DNA of 64,000 bases from Paraburkholderia phytofirmans OLGA172. Lineage in GTDB: Bacteria; Pseudomonadota; Gammaproteobacteria; Burkholderiales; Burkholderiaceae. Shown here piece after piece: positions 1-9,937 of this stretch. The notes beneath the pieces were generated by a model that had not been told where the DNA came from, searched no databases, and was given only the letters and a program-made list of their open reading frames with translations. How positions within the stretch are numbered: position 1 is the stretch's first letter; every line of letters starts with the position of its first letter. The position numbers were made by a program, and so were the translations under genes. Location of the stretch: contig NZ_CP014579.1 in assembly GCF_001634365.1 (NCBI RefSeq), positions 2,356,001 through 2,420,000 on the forward strand, in the 5' to 3' direction.

Positions 1-705
1 TACCTCGACGGTTGCCAGGCCGAGTATTTCGTAGTCCCTGACGCACAGGCAAACCTGGCGCGGATTCCCGACAACCTTACGGACGAAGATGTCCTGTTGA
101 TCCCGGACATCGTCAGCACTGGCTTCTCGGCTGCCGAGTCCGGCGGCGTCAAGATCGGCGACGTTGTCGTTGTCGTCGCTCAAGGGCCGATTGGACTTTG
201 CGCGACCGCTGGCGCTCGCCTGCTCGGCGCTGGGTTGATTATCGCAGTTGACCCAGTCGACGCTCGCCTCGAGAAGGCAAAGACGATGGGCGCGGATATT
301 CTTCTGAATCCAACCCGGTGCGACGTTTTGGAAGAGGTTATGAAACTCACGAATGGCGTCGGCGCCGATGTCGCTCTGGAATGTCTCGGGAGAGATGAGA
401 CCATCGCGACCTGCGTCAACGTCACCCGTCCGGGTGGGGCCATTTCCAGCGTGGGTATCTATTCGAAGGCCATTCCTATTCCACTCGATGGATTTGGCGC
501 AGGCCTCGCTAACAAACGCATCATTACCTCGACCTGCCCCGGCGGCAAGGAAAGAATGCGCCGTCTGCTTAACATCGTCTCAACGGGGCGACTCAAGCTC
601 GATCACCTTGTAACTCATCGTTTCTCGCTGGACGACATCCAGGCCGCCTACGACCTGTTCGGCCACCAACGCGATGGTGTGGTGAAGCTGGCAGTCAAGC
701 CTTAG
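1..705 (+). CDS. Zinc-type alcohol dehydrogenase, C-terminal part (cut by window start)
   Basis: The frame is open from base 1, so the gene begins before the window. What remains is the C-terminal Rossmann and closing part of a medium-chain (zinc-dependent) alcohol dehydrogenase. The nucleotide-binding loop reads AQGPIGLCA, followed by an acidic residue (AVDP) at the end of strand beta-2, which favours NAD over NADP. The ending FSLDDIQAAYDLF...VVKLAVKP is typical of this family. The catalytic zinc residues lie upstream and cannot be checked. Just downstream is a formate dehydrogenase stump, so a role in C1 or short alcohol oxidation is possible, but that is inference. Family call is firm; substrate is unknown. 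Confidence 0.88.
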   Translation, partial: YLDGCQAEYFVVPDAQANLARIPDNLTDEDVLLIPDIVSTGFSAAESGGVKIGDVVVVVAQGPIGLCATAGARLLGAGLIIAVDPVDARLEKAKTMGADILLNPTRCDVLEEVMKLTNGVGADVALECLGRDETIATCVNVTRPGGAISSVGIYSKAIPIPLDGFGAGLANKRIITSTCPGGKERMRRLLNIVSTGRLKLDHLVTHRFSLDDIQAAYDLFGHQRDGVVKLAVKP

Positions 706-1347
706 AACTTCGCCGGTCAACTCCGCGCCGACTGTCTGAGGGGCCCTCAGCAAAGGGGGCCCTTCCTTCGCGACGATGCAACGTCCGCAACCTGGATGTG
801 TCGTCTGCACGCCCCCAAAACACAACAACGAAAGTCGTGCTATCTCGACCTCGTCAGCCGGTTCGTCATCCGCCGGAAAAGGCTATGCCTCATCGCTCCG
901 ATGGTCCCAACCAATTCGACGGCGCTCCAGACATGAACGCCGATTCGAACGAGGTTTCTCATTCTGACAGTGAAAGCCTCCCGCTTTTCGGCAGGTATTA
1001 ATTGTCCTGAAGCGACCGCTTATCTCCGAGCTCGCGGCCATACTCTAAATAGACCGAACCGACCGAACACCTCTGAGGTTCACGCCGGTGCAACGCCTGG
1101 ATGCGAGACCGAAATGCAGCCAAGGAAAGGGCGCGGTGATTCCACCTGAGGAGCGACTAACGACGTTCGGCTTTAACGCGTTATTGGGTTGGCACGGGCA
1201 GATCACCACCAGGGCTGATCGGCAAGCTGAAGAAAATGGTCTCTTAGGCAGCAGGAGAGCGGTCCGCATACCGATCAGGACGATTCGTCAATGTGTCGAA
1301 ACTGCAACGCATTTGCTCTTTCTACCCACCCCTTCAAGGAGTTCCGC
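706..1347. other. Intergenic stretch with no gene recognised
   Basis: No frame here has a good start, a ribosome site and protein-like composition. A Shine-Dalgarno-like AAGGA at 1335-1339 serves the formate dehydrogenase fragment that follows. No clear terminator was seen after the alcohol dehydrogenase. Confidence 0.5.
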
Positions 1348-1617
1348 ATGGCAAAGATCTTGTGTGTGCTTTATCCCGATCCGGTCACTGGGTACTCGCC
1401 GAAGTATGCTCGCGACGATATTCCTGTAATCACCCAGTATCCGGGTGGCCAGACGGTGCCGTCGCCCAAAGAGCCGCTTGGCTTCAAACCGGGCGACCTG
1501 GTGGGTTGCGTGTCGGGCGAACTGGGTCTGCGCAGCTACCTCGAGAAGAACGACCATGAACTGATCGTCACGAGCGACAAGGACGGCGCGGATTTAGAAC
1601 GCGGCATCAACGTCTAG
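1348..1617 (+). pseudogene. NAD-dependent formate dehydrogenase, N-terminal fragment only
   Basis: The product starts MAKILCVLYPDPVTGYSP and continues with ARDDIPVITQYPGGQT, CVSGELGLR and TSDKDGAD, which is the conserved N-terminus of bacterial and plant NAD-formate dehydrogenases (formate to CO2 with NADH formation). The family is about 380-400 residues long; this frame stops after 89 residues. Homology ends at SDKDG, and the tail LERGINV looks foreign, so the rest of the gene (catalytic and NAD domains) has been deleted. An AAGGA ribosome site sits 8 bases before the ATG. A catalytic product is not possible from this fragment. Confidence 0.8.
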
Positions 1618-1701
1618 GGATTTTGCGCTGAAATGTGGAGCCGCGACCGGCTCACAAACAGCCTTCCACCAAAAGCCGCCTCGTACATCAGGAAGATCAA
1701 A

Positions 1702-3453
1702 ATGGCAACGACAGAAGTCAAGGTACCGCAGCTCTCAGAGTCGGTTACGGACGCTACGCTCCTCCAGTGGAAGAAGAAGGCTGGGGAGGCCGTTGCGGAA
1801 GATGAGATCCTTATCGAACTGGAGACAGATAAGGTCGTGCTCGAGGTGCCGGCGCCGGCAGCGGGAGTTTTGCAGGCATTGCTCCATCAACAAGGTGACG
1901 TGGTACATGCAGGAGACGTTATTGCCGTTATCGACTCGGCTGCGGGTGCTGCTACCGCACCTGCGGCCGCTAAAACAGCCGGGGTCTCAGCCCGCGCCGC
2001 CGTAAGCCAGGCCCAGACTGCTGACAACGCACAGTTTGACGTAATCGTCATCGGGTCCGGGCCAGGGGGCTACATAGCGGCAATCCGCGCCGCCCAGCTG
2101 GGACGGACGGTTGCCTGTGTCGAACAATGGAAGAACCCGGCAGGAAAGCCGAAACTCGGAGGGACCTGTCTGAATGTAGGGTGCATTCCCTCGAAGGCGC
2201 TCCTTGCTTCGTCGGAAGAGTACGAGAACACACTGCATCACTTGCGCGACCACGGAATCGGCGTCGAGAACGTCACACTCGATCTGTCCAAGATGGTAGG
2301 TCGCAAAGAAGCAATCGTCGAAAAGATCACGGGCGGCGTGGAATTCCTTTTCCGCAAGAACAAGATTACCTGGCTAAAGGGACACGGCAAGCTTACCGGC
2401 AAGTCTGGCAGGGGTATTGGCGTCGAGGTAAGTGGCGACGATGAAACAAAGGCCTATTGGGCAACCGACGTCATCATCGCAACGGGGTCCAAGGCCAGGC
2501 ATCTCGACGACGTTCCTGTCGACAACGTCATTGTCTCCGATAACGAGGGCGCCCTGTCCTTCGACTCCATACCCAAAAAACTGGCCGTGATTGGCGCGGG
2601 AGTCATTGGACTCGAACTGGGCTCAGTGTGGCGTCGGTTGGGTTCGGACGTTACGTTACTGGAAGCCCTGCCGACTTTCTTAGGCGCTACGGACGAAACC
2701 GTCGCCAAGGAAGCAGCGAGGCAATTCACCAAACAAGGTCTGAAGATCCATCTGGGCGTAACGCTCGGGAATGTGACGACGAGCGCGACGGGCGTGTCAA
2801 TCGCCTTCTCCGACAAAGACGGCGCAGATCAGACACTCGACGCCGACCGGCTCATCGTTTCCGTTGGACGCATCCCAAACACCGACAATCTTGGTCTCGA
2901 CTCGGTTGGCCTGTTCGTGGATGAACGTGGCTGTATTCCGGTTGGCGAGCACTGCTGTACCAACGACCCTCATATCTACGCAGTCGGCGATGTCGTGCGC
3001 GGCCCCATGCTGGCCCACAAAGCCGAAGACGAGGGGGTCATGGTTGCCGAAATCATCGATGGGCAGAAGCCGCATATCGACTACAACTGCATCCCTTCGG
3101 TCATCTATACGGAACCGGAGATTGCCTGGGTGGGCAAGACCGAGCAGCACCTGAAAGCTGAAGGTCGCGCTATCAAGGTTGGACAATTCCCGATGCTGGC
3201 GAACGGCCGCGCCCTGGGCATCGGTCAGACCGAAGGTTTCGTGAAGATCATTGCCGATGCTAAGACCGATGAACTCCTTGGAGTGCACATCATCTCGGTC
3301 AATGCGTCGGACCTCATAGCAGAAGCCGTTGTAGCGCTGGAGTTCAAGGCGGCTGCCGAGGATATCGGGATGATCAGCCACCCCCACCCGTCTCTCTCAG
3401 AGGTCGTGCGTGAGGCTGCACTGGCCGTCAACAAGCGGGCACTCAACATCTGA
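1702..3453 (+). CDS. Dihydrolipoyl dehydrogenase (E3) with N-terminal lipoyl domain
   Basis: This flavoprotein reoxidises dihydrolipoyl groups of 2-oxoacid dehydrogenase complexes with NAD. Residues 2-77 form a lipoyl domain of the 2-oxoglutarate dehydrogenase E2 type, with the lipoyl lysine in ETDKVVLEV (Lys44). An Ala/Pro-rich linker follows to about residue 110. The E3 part begins FDVIVIGSGPGGY (FAD site), has the redox disulfide GGTCLNVGC (Cys156, Cys161), the NAD site VIGAGVIGLELG, and the C-terminal HPHPSLSEV with the active-site histidine. The ATG at 1702 follows AGGAAGATCAA; an earlier in-frame ATG at 1633 would only add a poor leader. The E3 module resembles OdhL rather than pyruvate dehydrogenase E3, although lipoyl-E3 fusions are commoner in the latter. 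Confidence 0.9.
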   Translation: MATTEVKVPQLSESVTDATLLQWKKKAGEAVAEDEILIELETDKVVLEVPAPAAGVLQALLHQQGDVVHAGDVIAVIDSAAGAATAPAAAKTAGVSARAAVSQAQTADNAQFDVIVIGSGPGGYIAAIRAAQLGRTVACVEQWKNPAGKPKLGGTCLNVGCIPSKALLASSEEYENTLHHLRDHGIGVENVTLDLSKMVGRKEAIVEKITGGVEFLFRKNKITWLKGHGKLTGKSGRGIGVEVSGDDETKAYWATDVIIATGSKARHLDDVPVDNVIVSDNEGALSFDSIPKKLAVIGAGVIGLELGSVWRRLGSDVTLLEALPTFLGATDETVAKEAARQFTKQGLKIHLGVTLGNVTTSATGVSIAFSDKDGADQTLDADRLIVSVGRIPNTDNLGLDSVGLFVDERGCIPVGEHCCTNDPHIYAVGDVVRGPMLAHKAEDEGVMVAEIIDGQKPHIDYNCIPSVIYTEPEIAWVGKTEQHLKAEGRAIKVGQFPMLANGRALGIGQTEGFVKIIADAKTDELLGVHIISVNASDLIAEAVVALEFKAAAEDIGMISHPHPSLSEVVREAALAVNKRALNI

Positions 3454-4042
3454 CCAACAGGAGTGGTCGCCGCAACCCAGATCGACGGTGTAGGCGCGCT
3501 CCTTACCTGTTCTCACTTCACGGGCGTCGATTCGCTCCAAGGTGACGAGTCGATGCTTGTGCACGTGCTTACACGCAGCAGGACGCCGTTCCAGCACCGC
3601 CAGCGATCGACAAGCTCCACTCCATTGCTCTGATGAACCTCCGGCCCACGCCACCCCTCCGCACGTGGCGCCAAGCCGCACACAACCGCGTGAGTCTTGT
3701 TGTCAGCGCAATACACATTTGCGTCGTGACTTGACCTGCGACCCGCCCTCGTGCAACGCCCATCTGGCAGGGCTTCGCGCCGATTGACACCCGACAGAAC
3801 TGTTTTTTGGAAAAAGGCCACCCCTTTATTTATCATTCGATCATCTATACTTGATGCATGTTGAAGCGTGGCAAGTAAGTCTTCCGCAAATCAAGCGTCA
3901 GTCAACCCGCCACGCTGATTTTGGAGCTAAGCACACGGCAACGACCGGGAGTTAAACGTCGGGTAACCGGCGCCGGCGATTCCACTGCAGCTGGCTCTGC
4001 GCCGTCACGGCGAGTGGCTGTATTTGCGAGGATTACCAATTC
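3454..4042. other. Intergenic stretch with no gene recognised
   Basis: Several short frames exist on both strands but none resembles a known family or has a convincing start. An AT-rich segment at about 3805-3860 may contain the promoter of the hydrolase that follows. Confidence 0.45.
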
Positions 4043-4894
4043 ATGAATATGAGAATCGAACCGGCCGCTCTGGAAGAGCCGCAACTGTCCTTTGAGACCG
4101 TTCAGTCCGCTATTTCGGTACCTTACGTCGACGTGGGATCCGGGGAACCGCTGCTCTTCGTTCACGGCTCACTGTGCGATTACCGCTATTGGGCACCTCA
4201 GGTTTCCGCGTTGTCCGAGGGGTTCCGCAGTATTGCACCGAGCTTGAGTCATTACTGGCCTGCAGCAGAGGCTTGGATTCAAAACGACTTTGGCTGGGAA
4301 AACCACGTCACAGAGCTTGCTGAATTTATTGTCGCGCTCGATATTGAGCCGGTCCATCTCGTCGGTCATTCCAGAGGCGGCGGCATCGCCTTGGAGCTCG
4401 CCCGTCGACACCCCCGTCTGGTGAAAACCCTCACAGTTGCTGATCCGGCTGGCCCGTTGCAAATCGGCGAGAGCCCGATCACTTCGTTGCCAGCTGCGAC
4501 CAATACCCTCCGCGCCAAGATAGCGTGCATGATCGAAAGCGGGGATGTAGCCGCCGGACTTGAGTTGTTTGTCGACTCTGTGAGCATGCCCGGCGTGTGG
4601 AACAAAAGCAGTGCCAGCTTCCGCGCGATGGCCGTCGACAATGCAAAGACGCTTCCCCTTCAGTTTCAGGAGACGCTTCCGACGCTTTCTTACGAGACGA
4701 TGCGGGACATCAAGTGCAGAACCCTGCTAATCGAAGGCGCGACCAGTCCAAAGATGTTCCGGAACAACGTTCAAAAACTATCCGAATGGATTGACTTGGC
4801 CGAACGCCATACCATCTCCGGGGCGTCCCACGGCATGAACGTTTCCCATGCTGGCGAATTTAACCGGCTTATTCGTTCGTTTGTGTCGTTTTGA
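4043..4894 (+). CDS. Alpha/beta-fold hydrolase
   Basis: The 283-residue product has the alpha/beta hydrolase pattern: the oxyanion strand LLFVHGSLCDYRYW (residues 38-50), the nucleophile elbow GHSRG with Ser110, and a late catalytic histidine in GASHGMN near residue 268. The acid residue is probably in the strand that ends with LLIEGATSP. There is no signal peptide, so it should be cytoplasmic. The family includes esterases, dehalogenases and C-C hydrolases, and the substrate cannot be told from sequence. It stands alone on the plus strand; no operon partner is evident. Confidence 0.85.
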   Translation: MNMRIEPAALEEPQLSFETVQSAISVPYVDVGSGEPLLFVHGSLCDYRYWAPQVSALSEGFRSIAPSLSHYWPAAEAWIQNDFGWENHVTELAEFIVALDIEPVHLVGHSRGGGIALELARRHPRLVKTLTVADPAGPLQIGESPITSLPAATNTLRAKIACMIESGDVAAGLELFVDSVSMPGVWNKSSASFRAMAVDNAKTLPLQFQETLPTLSYETMRDIKCRTLLIEGATSPKMFRNNVQKLSEWIDLAERHTISGASHGMNVSHAGEFNRLIRSFVSF

Positions 4895-5159
4895 GGTGTA
4901 TTGGCGCTGCTTGAGTCAAAACCAGTGCGGGACAACGCCTCGGCGAATCGGTACCGACGAAAGAATTGTCACCAAAGTTGCCAGCGCGCTTGTCATCCTG
5001 ACACGTTCCCGACTGCGTCCATCAGATGTCGGGGACATGTCAACAAGAGTGAAATCTCAGAACTTTTCAGCAGTGGTCAAGGACCCAAACCCAACAGCGA
5101 TACCATCATGCATCCGCGAGTGGCGTCTCGACGATCAATCACGATCCCAGTTCGCACGT

Positions 5160-5504
5160 TCAACTTCCATGCTCTCTGATCACGATGTGGTTCGCGACCG
5201 ACTTCACTTGCGGCGCCCTGTGCGCGGCATCTTCCGCCATCTGGATTTGTGGCGCGTCAGTCACCGACCCGCTCAATGTGACGACGCCGCCTCGCGCGAC
5301 GACGGTAATGCCGTTCGAACTCAGCCCTTTCGTGGCTGCGAGCTGTTTTCGTACAGCATACTCAGTTTGTCGATTCAGAGTTCTCACCTGCTTCTTGACG
5401 TTGACTTGCGACTGGCTCGTCGAATCATCCTGCTGCGCAAACGTTGGTGGAGAAAACAGGGCAATACAAACCGTAACACCAATCAACTTGACCAGATTAT
5501 TCAT
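5160..5504 (-). CDS. Exported BON-domain protein
   Basis: The mature part carries a BON domain (NGITVVARGGVVTLSGSV, then VKSVANHIVI), a fold found in OsmY-like periplasmic proteins that bind lipid or envelope surfaces under stress. The N-terminus MNNLVKLIGVTVCIALFS...AQQD is a signal peptide with likely cleavage after FAQ. I chose the ATG at 5504 because GGAG lies seven bases before it; two in-frame ATGs upstream lack a ribosome site. A triple 10-bp repeat lies 133 bases upstream and may be regulatory. Confidence 0.85.
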   Translation of the reverse strand: MNNLVKLIGVTVCIALFSPPTFAQQDDSTSQSQVNVKKQVRTLNRQTEYAVRKQLAATKGLSSNGITVVARGGVVTLSGSVTDAPQIQMAEDAAHRAPQVKSVANHIVIREHGS

Positions 5505-5636
5505 CTCTATCTCCATAACTAAAAGGCTCGTCACGGACCTTCGAACGCGGTTTGCCAGACGCTAACCAAACGATTTGTCGGACCTAATTGCTGATCTCGA
5601 CTCACTCATCTTAGTGCAGCGCATCTGTGCCAAACT

Positions 5637-5666
5637 CTTAAGCCTTCTTAAGCCTTCTTAAGCCTG
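5637..5666. repeat. Three tandem copies of a 10-bp CTTAAG-containing unit
   Basis: The unit CTTAAGCCTT occurs at 5637, 5647 and 5657 (last base G in the third). Each unit holds the palindrome CTTAAG, so the centres are spaced by one helical turn. It lies in the upstream region of the BON-domain gene on the minus strand and could be a multi-site operator. No protein is assigned. Confidence 0.8.
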
Positions 5667-5802
5667 TAAGCAGTTTAGAGGTGGATTGAGACCAGTAACG
5701 TGAGAAAAGGAAACGGAGTTGATTGCGTCCTGGTCCGGCCGAGCCTGGGTTAAAACGCGCTCATCGTTTGAACTGAATCAACGCATTGCGACTGGGTGAC
5801 TC

Positions 5803-6430
5803 ATGAAGCGATTCGTTGAAGGCGATGACGGCAAGCAGGTCGCATTAATTCCCGAATGCGTCGACGACTACATCGAACAGGATAACCCGGTCAGAATCAT
5901 AGATGTCTCCGGCGAGGAACTGGGGCTTGCCGAACTCGGCCTCAACGGCGCCACGCCAGCAGTCACAGGTCGCCCCCTCCTACCATCCGGGCGTAATGCT
6001 CAAGGTCTACTACGGCTACCTGAATCGGGCACCTTCAAGCCGGCTTGATGCGATTGAATCCGCCGACCGAACCAGTCCGACGGGTTTCGATGTGAAGACC
6101 GTGCGGCTTTACGAGAAGATCGTCCGTTTGCGCCAACAGATGCGCGGACTCGAGCAGATCAGAAAGCAGTTGGTGAAGCAACCGGACAAACAGTTGTCGG
6201 TCACGGATCAGAATTCCCGTTCCGTGACCAGTGATGGCAAAAGAACCGGAACGGTCGGCTACAACGTGCAGCCGCCGTGGACACGAAGCATCACCTGATA
6301 GTTGAGCACGAGGTGACCAATGTTGGAAACGACCACGGGCAACTCAGCAAGATGGCCGTGTCAGCAAAGAAGGCGATGGGCAAGTCGGGGCTGAAGGTGC
6401 TAGTTGATCGAGGCTACTACAGCGGTCCGG
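5803..6430 (+). pseudogene. IS1182-family transposase remnant, frameshifted and truncated
   Basis: The N-terminus MKRFVEGDDGKQVALIPECVDD, then DNPVRIIDV, is that of IS1182-family DDE transposases. The homology moves to another frame after about residue 55 (SYHPGVMLKVYYGYLNRAPSS), shows an internal deletion before the segment around 6080-6290, and moves frame again to VEHEVTNVGNDHGQLSKMA...VLVDRGYYSGP. The C-terminal third is absent because an IS30 remnant begins at about 6430. It cannot encode an active transposase. Confidence 0.85.
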
Positions 6431-6910
6431 GTACGCGTGCTTGAGCCATCCGACGATCTGCTGAGGTGACCACCGCAGCTGACGCTTGCCTGCTACGATG
6501 TGCGCCAACATCCGGTGTTCAACCAGTTTACAGACTTTGGGACGCTGCGCCCGATCCCAGGAAAGCTGCTCAGCGCGGCTTGCCCGATAGTCGTCCTGTC
6601 CACTCTTACGTTTGATCTCGCGGTAGATGGTGGAGGGGGCCCGTGAAAGTCGCCTGGCTATTGACTGGATCGAATCGCCAGCAACGAGCGCCCGAGATAT
6701 CTCCTCGCGCTCGGCCAATGTTAGCGCCAGCCGCGAGCAATGTCGCTGTGCCGGCCGGATGCCACCCGTTTCAGCCAGAATCCGTTGCACGGAGGAGTGG
6801 TTCCGGTCAAAGAACTGGGCAATATGCTGGAGGGATTCGCCCTTCTGCCAGCGCTCCCACGTCATCGCTTTCTGGGTCTCACTATAGTAGATCCGGCGTC
6901 GTTGTTTCAT
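6430..6910 (-). pseudogene. IS30-family transposase, N-terminal fragment
   Basis: The product MKQRRRIYYSETQKAMTWERWQKG...QFFDRNHSSVQRILAETGG has the first helix-turn-helix of IS30 transposases, followed by the second (LSRAPSTIYREIKRKSG) and RWSPQQIVGWLKHAYPD. Homology stops at AYPD, exactly where IS1182 sequence begins on the other strand. The DDE catalytic domain is missing. Its start lies near 6910; a further ATG at 6925 is possible. Confidence 0.82.
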
Positions 6911-6985
6911 TTGCAACACTCTCACTGCTCACGCAGCTTCTAGTGGATTGCATCGATCGGTTGAATCCGCCCAATTTGAGCGTCT

Positions 6986-7017
6986 AAAAAAAACACGGCG
7001 TCAGTGAGACGCCGTGT
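6986..7017 (-). terminator. Rho-independent terminator of the chemoreceptor gene
   Basis: Bases 6993-7002 and 7008-7017 form a perfect 10-bp stem with a 5-base loop. On the minus strand the hairpin is followed by a run of T (the A run at 6986-6993). It lies 39 bases after the chemoreceptor stop codon. Confidence 0.92.
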
Positions 7018-7055
7018 CGTAGAACACTTTTCAAATCAGCCGCAGTCGTTCTGGT

Positions 7056-8624
7056 TCAAGCTGCGACGTGTTTCACGCTGCCGTCGGGCGGCAGCTGGAA
7101 GGATTTGACCGACAGCCACAAGTGCTGGGTCTGGTCCTCGAGTGACTGTGCTGCTGCGGCGACCTGTTCCACGAGCGCGGCGTTCTGCTGTGTCACGGTG
7201 TCCATTTGGGACATCGCACCGGCTATCTCCTGAATTCCGCCGGACTGAGCCGTAGATGCATCGGAAATCTCCGCGACGATACCGGTGACGCGTTGAACGT
7301 CCGACGAAATTGCAGTCATATTACGACCAGCCTCCGACACGAGCGATGCGCCCGTTTCAACGAGCTCGACCGACGCCTGAATGAGCTCTTTCACATCCTT
7401 TGCGGCGCTCGCCGAACGCTGTGCCAGTGAACGGACTTCCCCTGCAACGACGGCGAAGCCTCGTCCCTGCTCACCAGCTCGAGCAGCTTCAACCGCTGCG
7501 TTCAAAGCCAGGATGTTCGTCTGGAAGGCAATCCCGTCAATCATGGCAATGATGTCAGCCATCCGAACGGATCTCTCGCTGATTTCTTTCATCGTCTCGG
7601 TGACTCGCAGGACGGTGAGATGACCACGCTCTGCCGAATGCATCGCCTCGGTCGCCAGCAAGCTTGCCTTTTGAGCATTCTCTGCGTTTGATTGGACGGT
7701 GCCCGTGAGCTCGCCCATGCCGGCGGTAGTTTCCTCAAGCGAGGCAGCTTGCTCCTCGGTCCGCGCAGAAAGGCTTATGTTACCGGCCGCAATCTGCTGC
7801 GCGGCCGTAGCAATCGCCCCGCTACCGTTTCTCACAAGCGTAACTGTGTCAACCAGGCCAAGACGCATCTCGGCTAGGGCATTCACCAGCGAACCGATTT
7901 CGTCGCCAGCGCCCGGCATGTCGTCATGACGCAAATCCCCAAGGGCAATGGCTTTGCATTGTTCGAGGGCGGCCTGCAACGGTGCACCGACCGACGCCCG
8001 AATGCTCAAATAGGTAACGCCTGCAGCGATAAGACCACACAGCAGCGCCGCCGCTGTAAGCGCACGAAACATACTGAACGTCGACTGGGCGTCAGCAAAT
8101 TTCGCTTGCGCAACTCGCGTTCGAGTTTCGTTGAGATTGTCACAGCTTTTCTGAAACGCGACGTAAGCCGCAAATCCATCATTGGACAGCTCTATGAGCC
8201 GCCCCTGATCCGGAGTCAGGAGAACGACGGCCAAGTCCCGATAGACTTGTTGCACCTTCGCCAGGCGACTGGCAACGTCGGCGCTGGCACGCTCCTCGTC
8301 AGCCGACTTTGGCAACGAATAGTAAAGATTCCACGCCTGATCGGCCCGCTTGCTCACATCCGCTGCCAGGTCCAGCAGTCGCCGCTCCGACTCGTGGTCC
8401 TTAGCCAGAGCAGCCCGGTCGAGTGCCACTCGTTGACGAAGCATGAAAATCTGCGTGTCGCCGATTAAAATTGCCCCAGGCAACTGGACGACAAAATTGT
8501 CGCGACTTACCCCGTTGCTTACAGTCATCCCCAAAATCCCCATCGTGCCGACCGTAAGAAGAAGCACGGACAACAGCAGCATGGAGACGCTAATACGAGT
8601 TTTTATCGAGAAGTTTGAAAGCAC
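7056..8624 (-). CDS. Methyl-accepting chemotaxis protein
   Basis: The 522-residue product is an inner-membrane chemoreceptor that passes ligand signals to CheA/CheW. Residues 9-31 form the first membrane helix, a four-helix-bundle type periplasmic domain spans about 35-185, the second helix is around 188-210 ([19 protein letters not shown]), then HAMP to about 265. The signalling tip is canonical: [20 protein letters not shown] followed by [18 protein letters not shown]. There is no CheR-docking pentapeptide at the C-terminus. It is a single-gene unit with its own terminator. The ligand is unknown. Confidence 0.95.
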   Translation of the reverse strand: MLSNFSIKTRISVSMLLLSVLLLTVGTMGILGMTVSNGVSRDNFVVQLPGAILIGDTQIFMLRQRVALDRAALAKDHESERRLLDLAADVSKRADQAWNLYYSLPKSADEERASADVASRLAKVQQVYRDLAVVLLTPDQGRLIELSNDGFAAYVAFQKSCDNLNETRTRVAQAKFADAQSTFSMFRALTAAALLCGLIAAGVTYLSIRASVGAPLQAALEQCKAIALGDLRHDDMPGAGDEIGSLVNALAEMRLGLVDTVTLVRNGSGAIATAAQQIAAGNISLSARTEEQAASLEETTAGMGELTGTVQSNAENAQKASLLATEAMHSAERGHLTVLRVTETMKEISERSVRMADIIAMIDGIAFQTNILALNAAVEAARAGEQGRGFAVVAGEVRSLAQRSASAAKDVKELIQASVELVETGASLVSEAGRNMTAISSDVQRVTGIVAEISDASTAQSGGIQEIAGAMSQMDTVTQQNAALVEQVAAAAQSLEDQTQHLWLSVKSFQLPPDGSVKHVAA

Positions 8625-9937
8625 GTTTTTACTTAGAAATACTAAATTGTTTTATTGTGAAGCCACGATGTTGTCCTTGCATCACGCATGCATGAAATGC
8701 GAACGGAACTGTGCTCAACAACACGGACTGATTTTTTGCGACGTCTAATCCGAACGGTACAGGTGCTAGTGTCGTCCACCTCGTCCGGTAGCGATACAGC
8801 TTGCAGTGGCTCTGGAACCGTGACCGTCATCAGTTTGCAAGGCACCCTACAAATTGCATTATTTAGCTAATGATAATTTAAACGCGTGTTAGCCCACTGT
8901 CAAGATTGATGTGCGCGCGAGAGCGCGCCACAATTTTGTGCTTACGTCCGCGAAACGTCGCACGCCGGGCTCCAGCAGCCTGAGGTAAACGCTTTTGAGA
9001 GTAGCCGCCACAAACGCACCGACCGGCACCACGTTGCGTTGACGCAGTTTTTGAAATGGAGACGGCGGGCAGACATTGCCAAGGAGCTTTGGCAACGTGC
9101 AGCGTCCCTTGTATGTCAGGCGTGTCGTTTCCGCCACGGTTTGCAATTGCGGCTTGACGTGCAGCCATGGTTGGGCAACGGAGAACCCACGGCACGCTGG
9201 TCCCGCAAAGAAGTAACGAAGAATCCCGGCTCGATGAGGCCCAATGGCTTCGCGAGCCGGCAACTCTCATTGCCGGCAAACAATCCCGGCCTCGTCAATC
9301 TGAAGAAGCGCCTCGCGCGTGCGAACGGGATTGGCTTTCGCAGCCTGTTTCTACGATTGCAACGTTACTGCGATCCGCAGATAGGTCGCATGGATACGGA
9401 CAATAGTCGTTTGGGCCGAACCAGATCAGACTGTCGACACATCGCTCACGCTCTCTGATCGAGATTCGAACCGCGTAATATCTAGTAACATATGTGAGAG
9501 ACAGGGCGTCGATTCCTCGAGACGCCCTATTCCTAGTTCCATTCACGCGGTGCTCCGTGTGTCGAAAGCCTGCGTTGCCGGCAGCCCATCGCCCCTTGGT
9601 CCACTCAAGAATGAGTAAATGAACCGCCGTCGGCTCGTTGCTACTTCGTCGGAGGCGGCAGATAAGAATTGCTTGCGCCTGAGGCTCAATCACCAATCGC
9701 AATTTCGCCAGGAGCCAGCGGATTTTTGCCGTCTGTCGCGGTGAGCACGCTTCGTGACTATTCATAAGCAGCTTACGAATGCGAGGGGCAATCGCTGCTG
9801 CCCGGCTTGAACGCATGCAACCGCGAATTCCTGTATGTTCCCCCTCCTGATCGCCTCCGCCATGCGCATGGCGTCGACAAATACACCACACGGACCGCAG
9901 GCTTACAGTAGAGAAGTCGCACGAACGCACGAGAGCA
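8625..9937. other. 1.3-kb stretch with no gene recognised
   Basis: Frames at 8889-9263 (minus) and 9039-9458 (plus) overlap each other and match no family I know. A hairpin with an 8-bp stem (9503-9510 with 9521-9528) has no T run and is of unclear role. The last 150 bases should hold the promoter of the fatty acid transporter. Confidence 0.5.
9503..9528. other. Inverted repeat, 8-bp stem
   Basis: AGGGCGTC at 9503-9510 pairs with GACGCCCT at 9521-9528 around a 10-base loop. No T run follows on either strand, so it is not a standard terminator. It could be an operator or RNA structure. Confidence 0.5.

Noticed and set aside
5637..5666. CRISPR-like array
   Set aside because: The units are contiguous 10-mers without spacers. 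No array of regular repeats with unique spacers was seen anywhere in the window.
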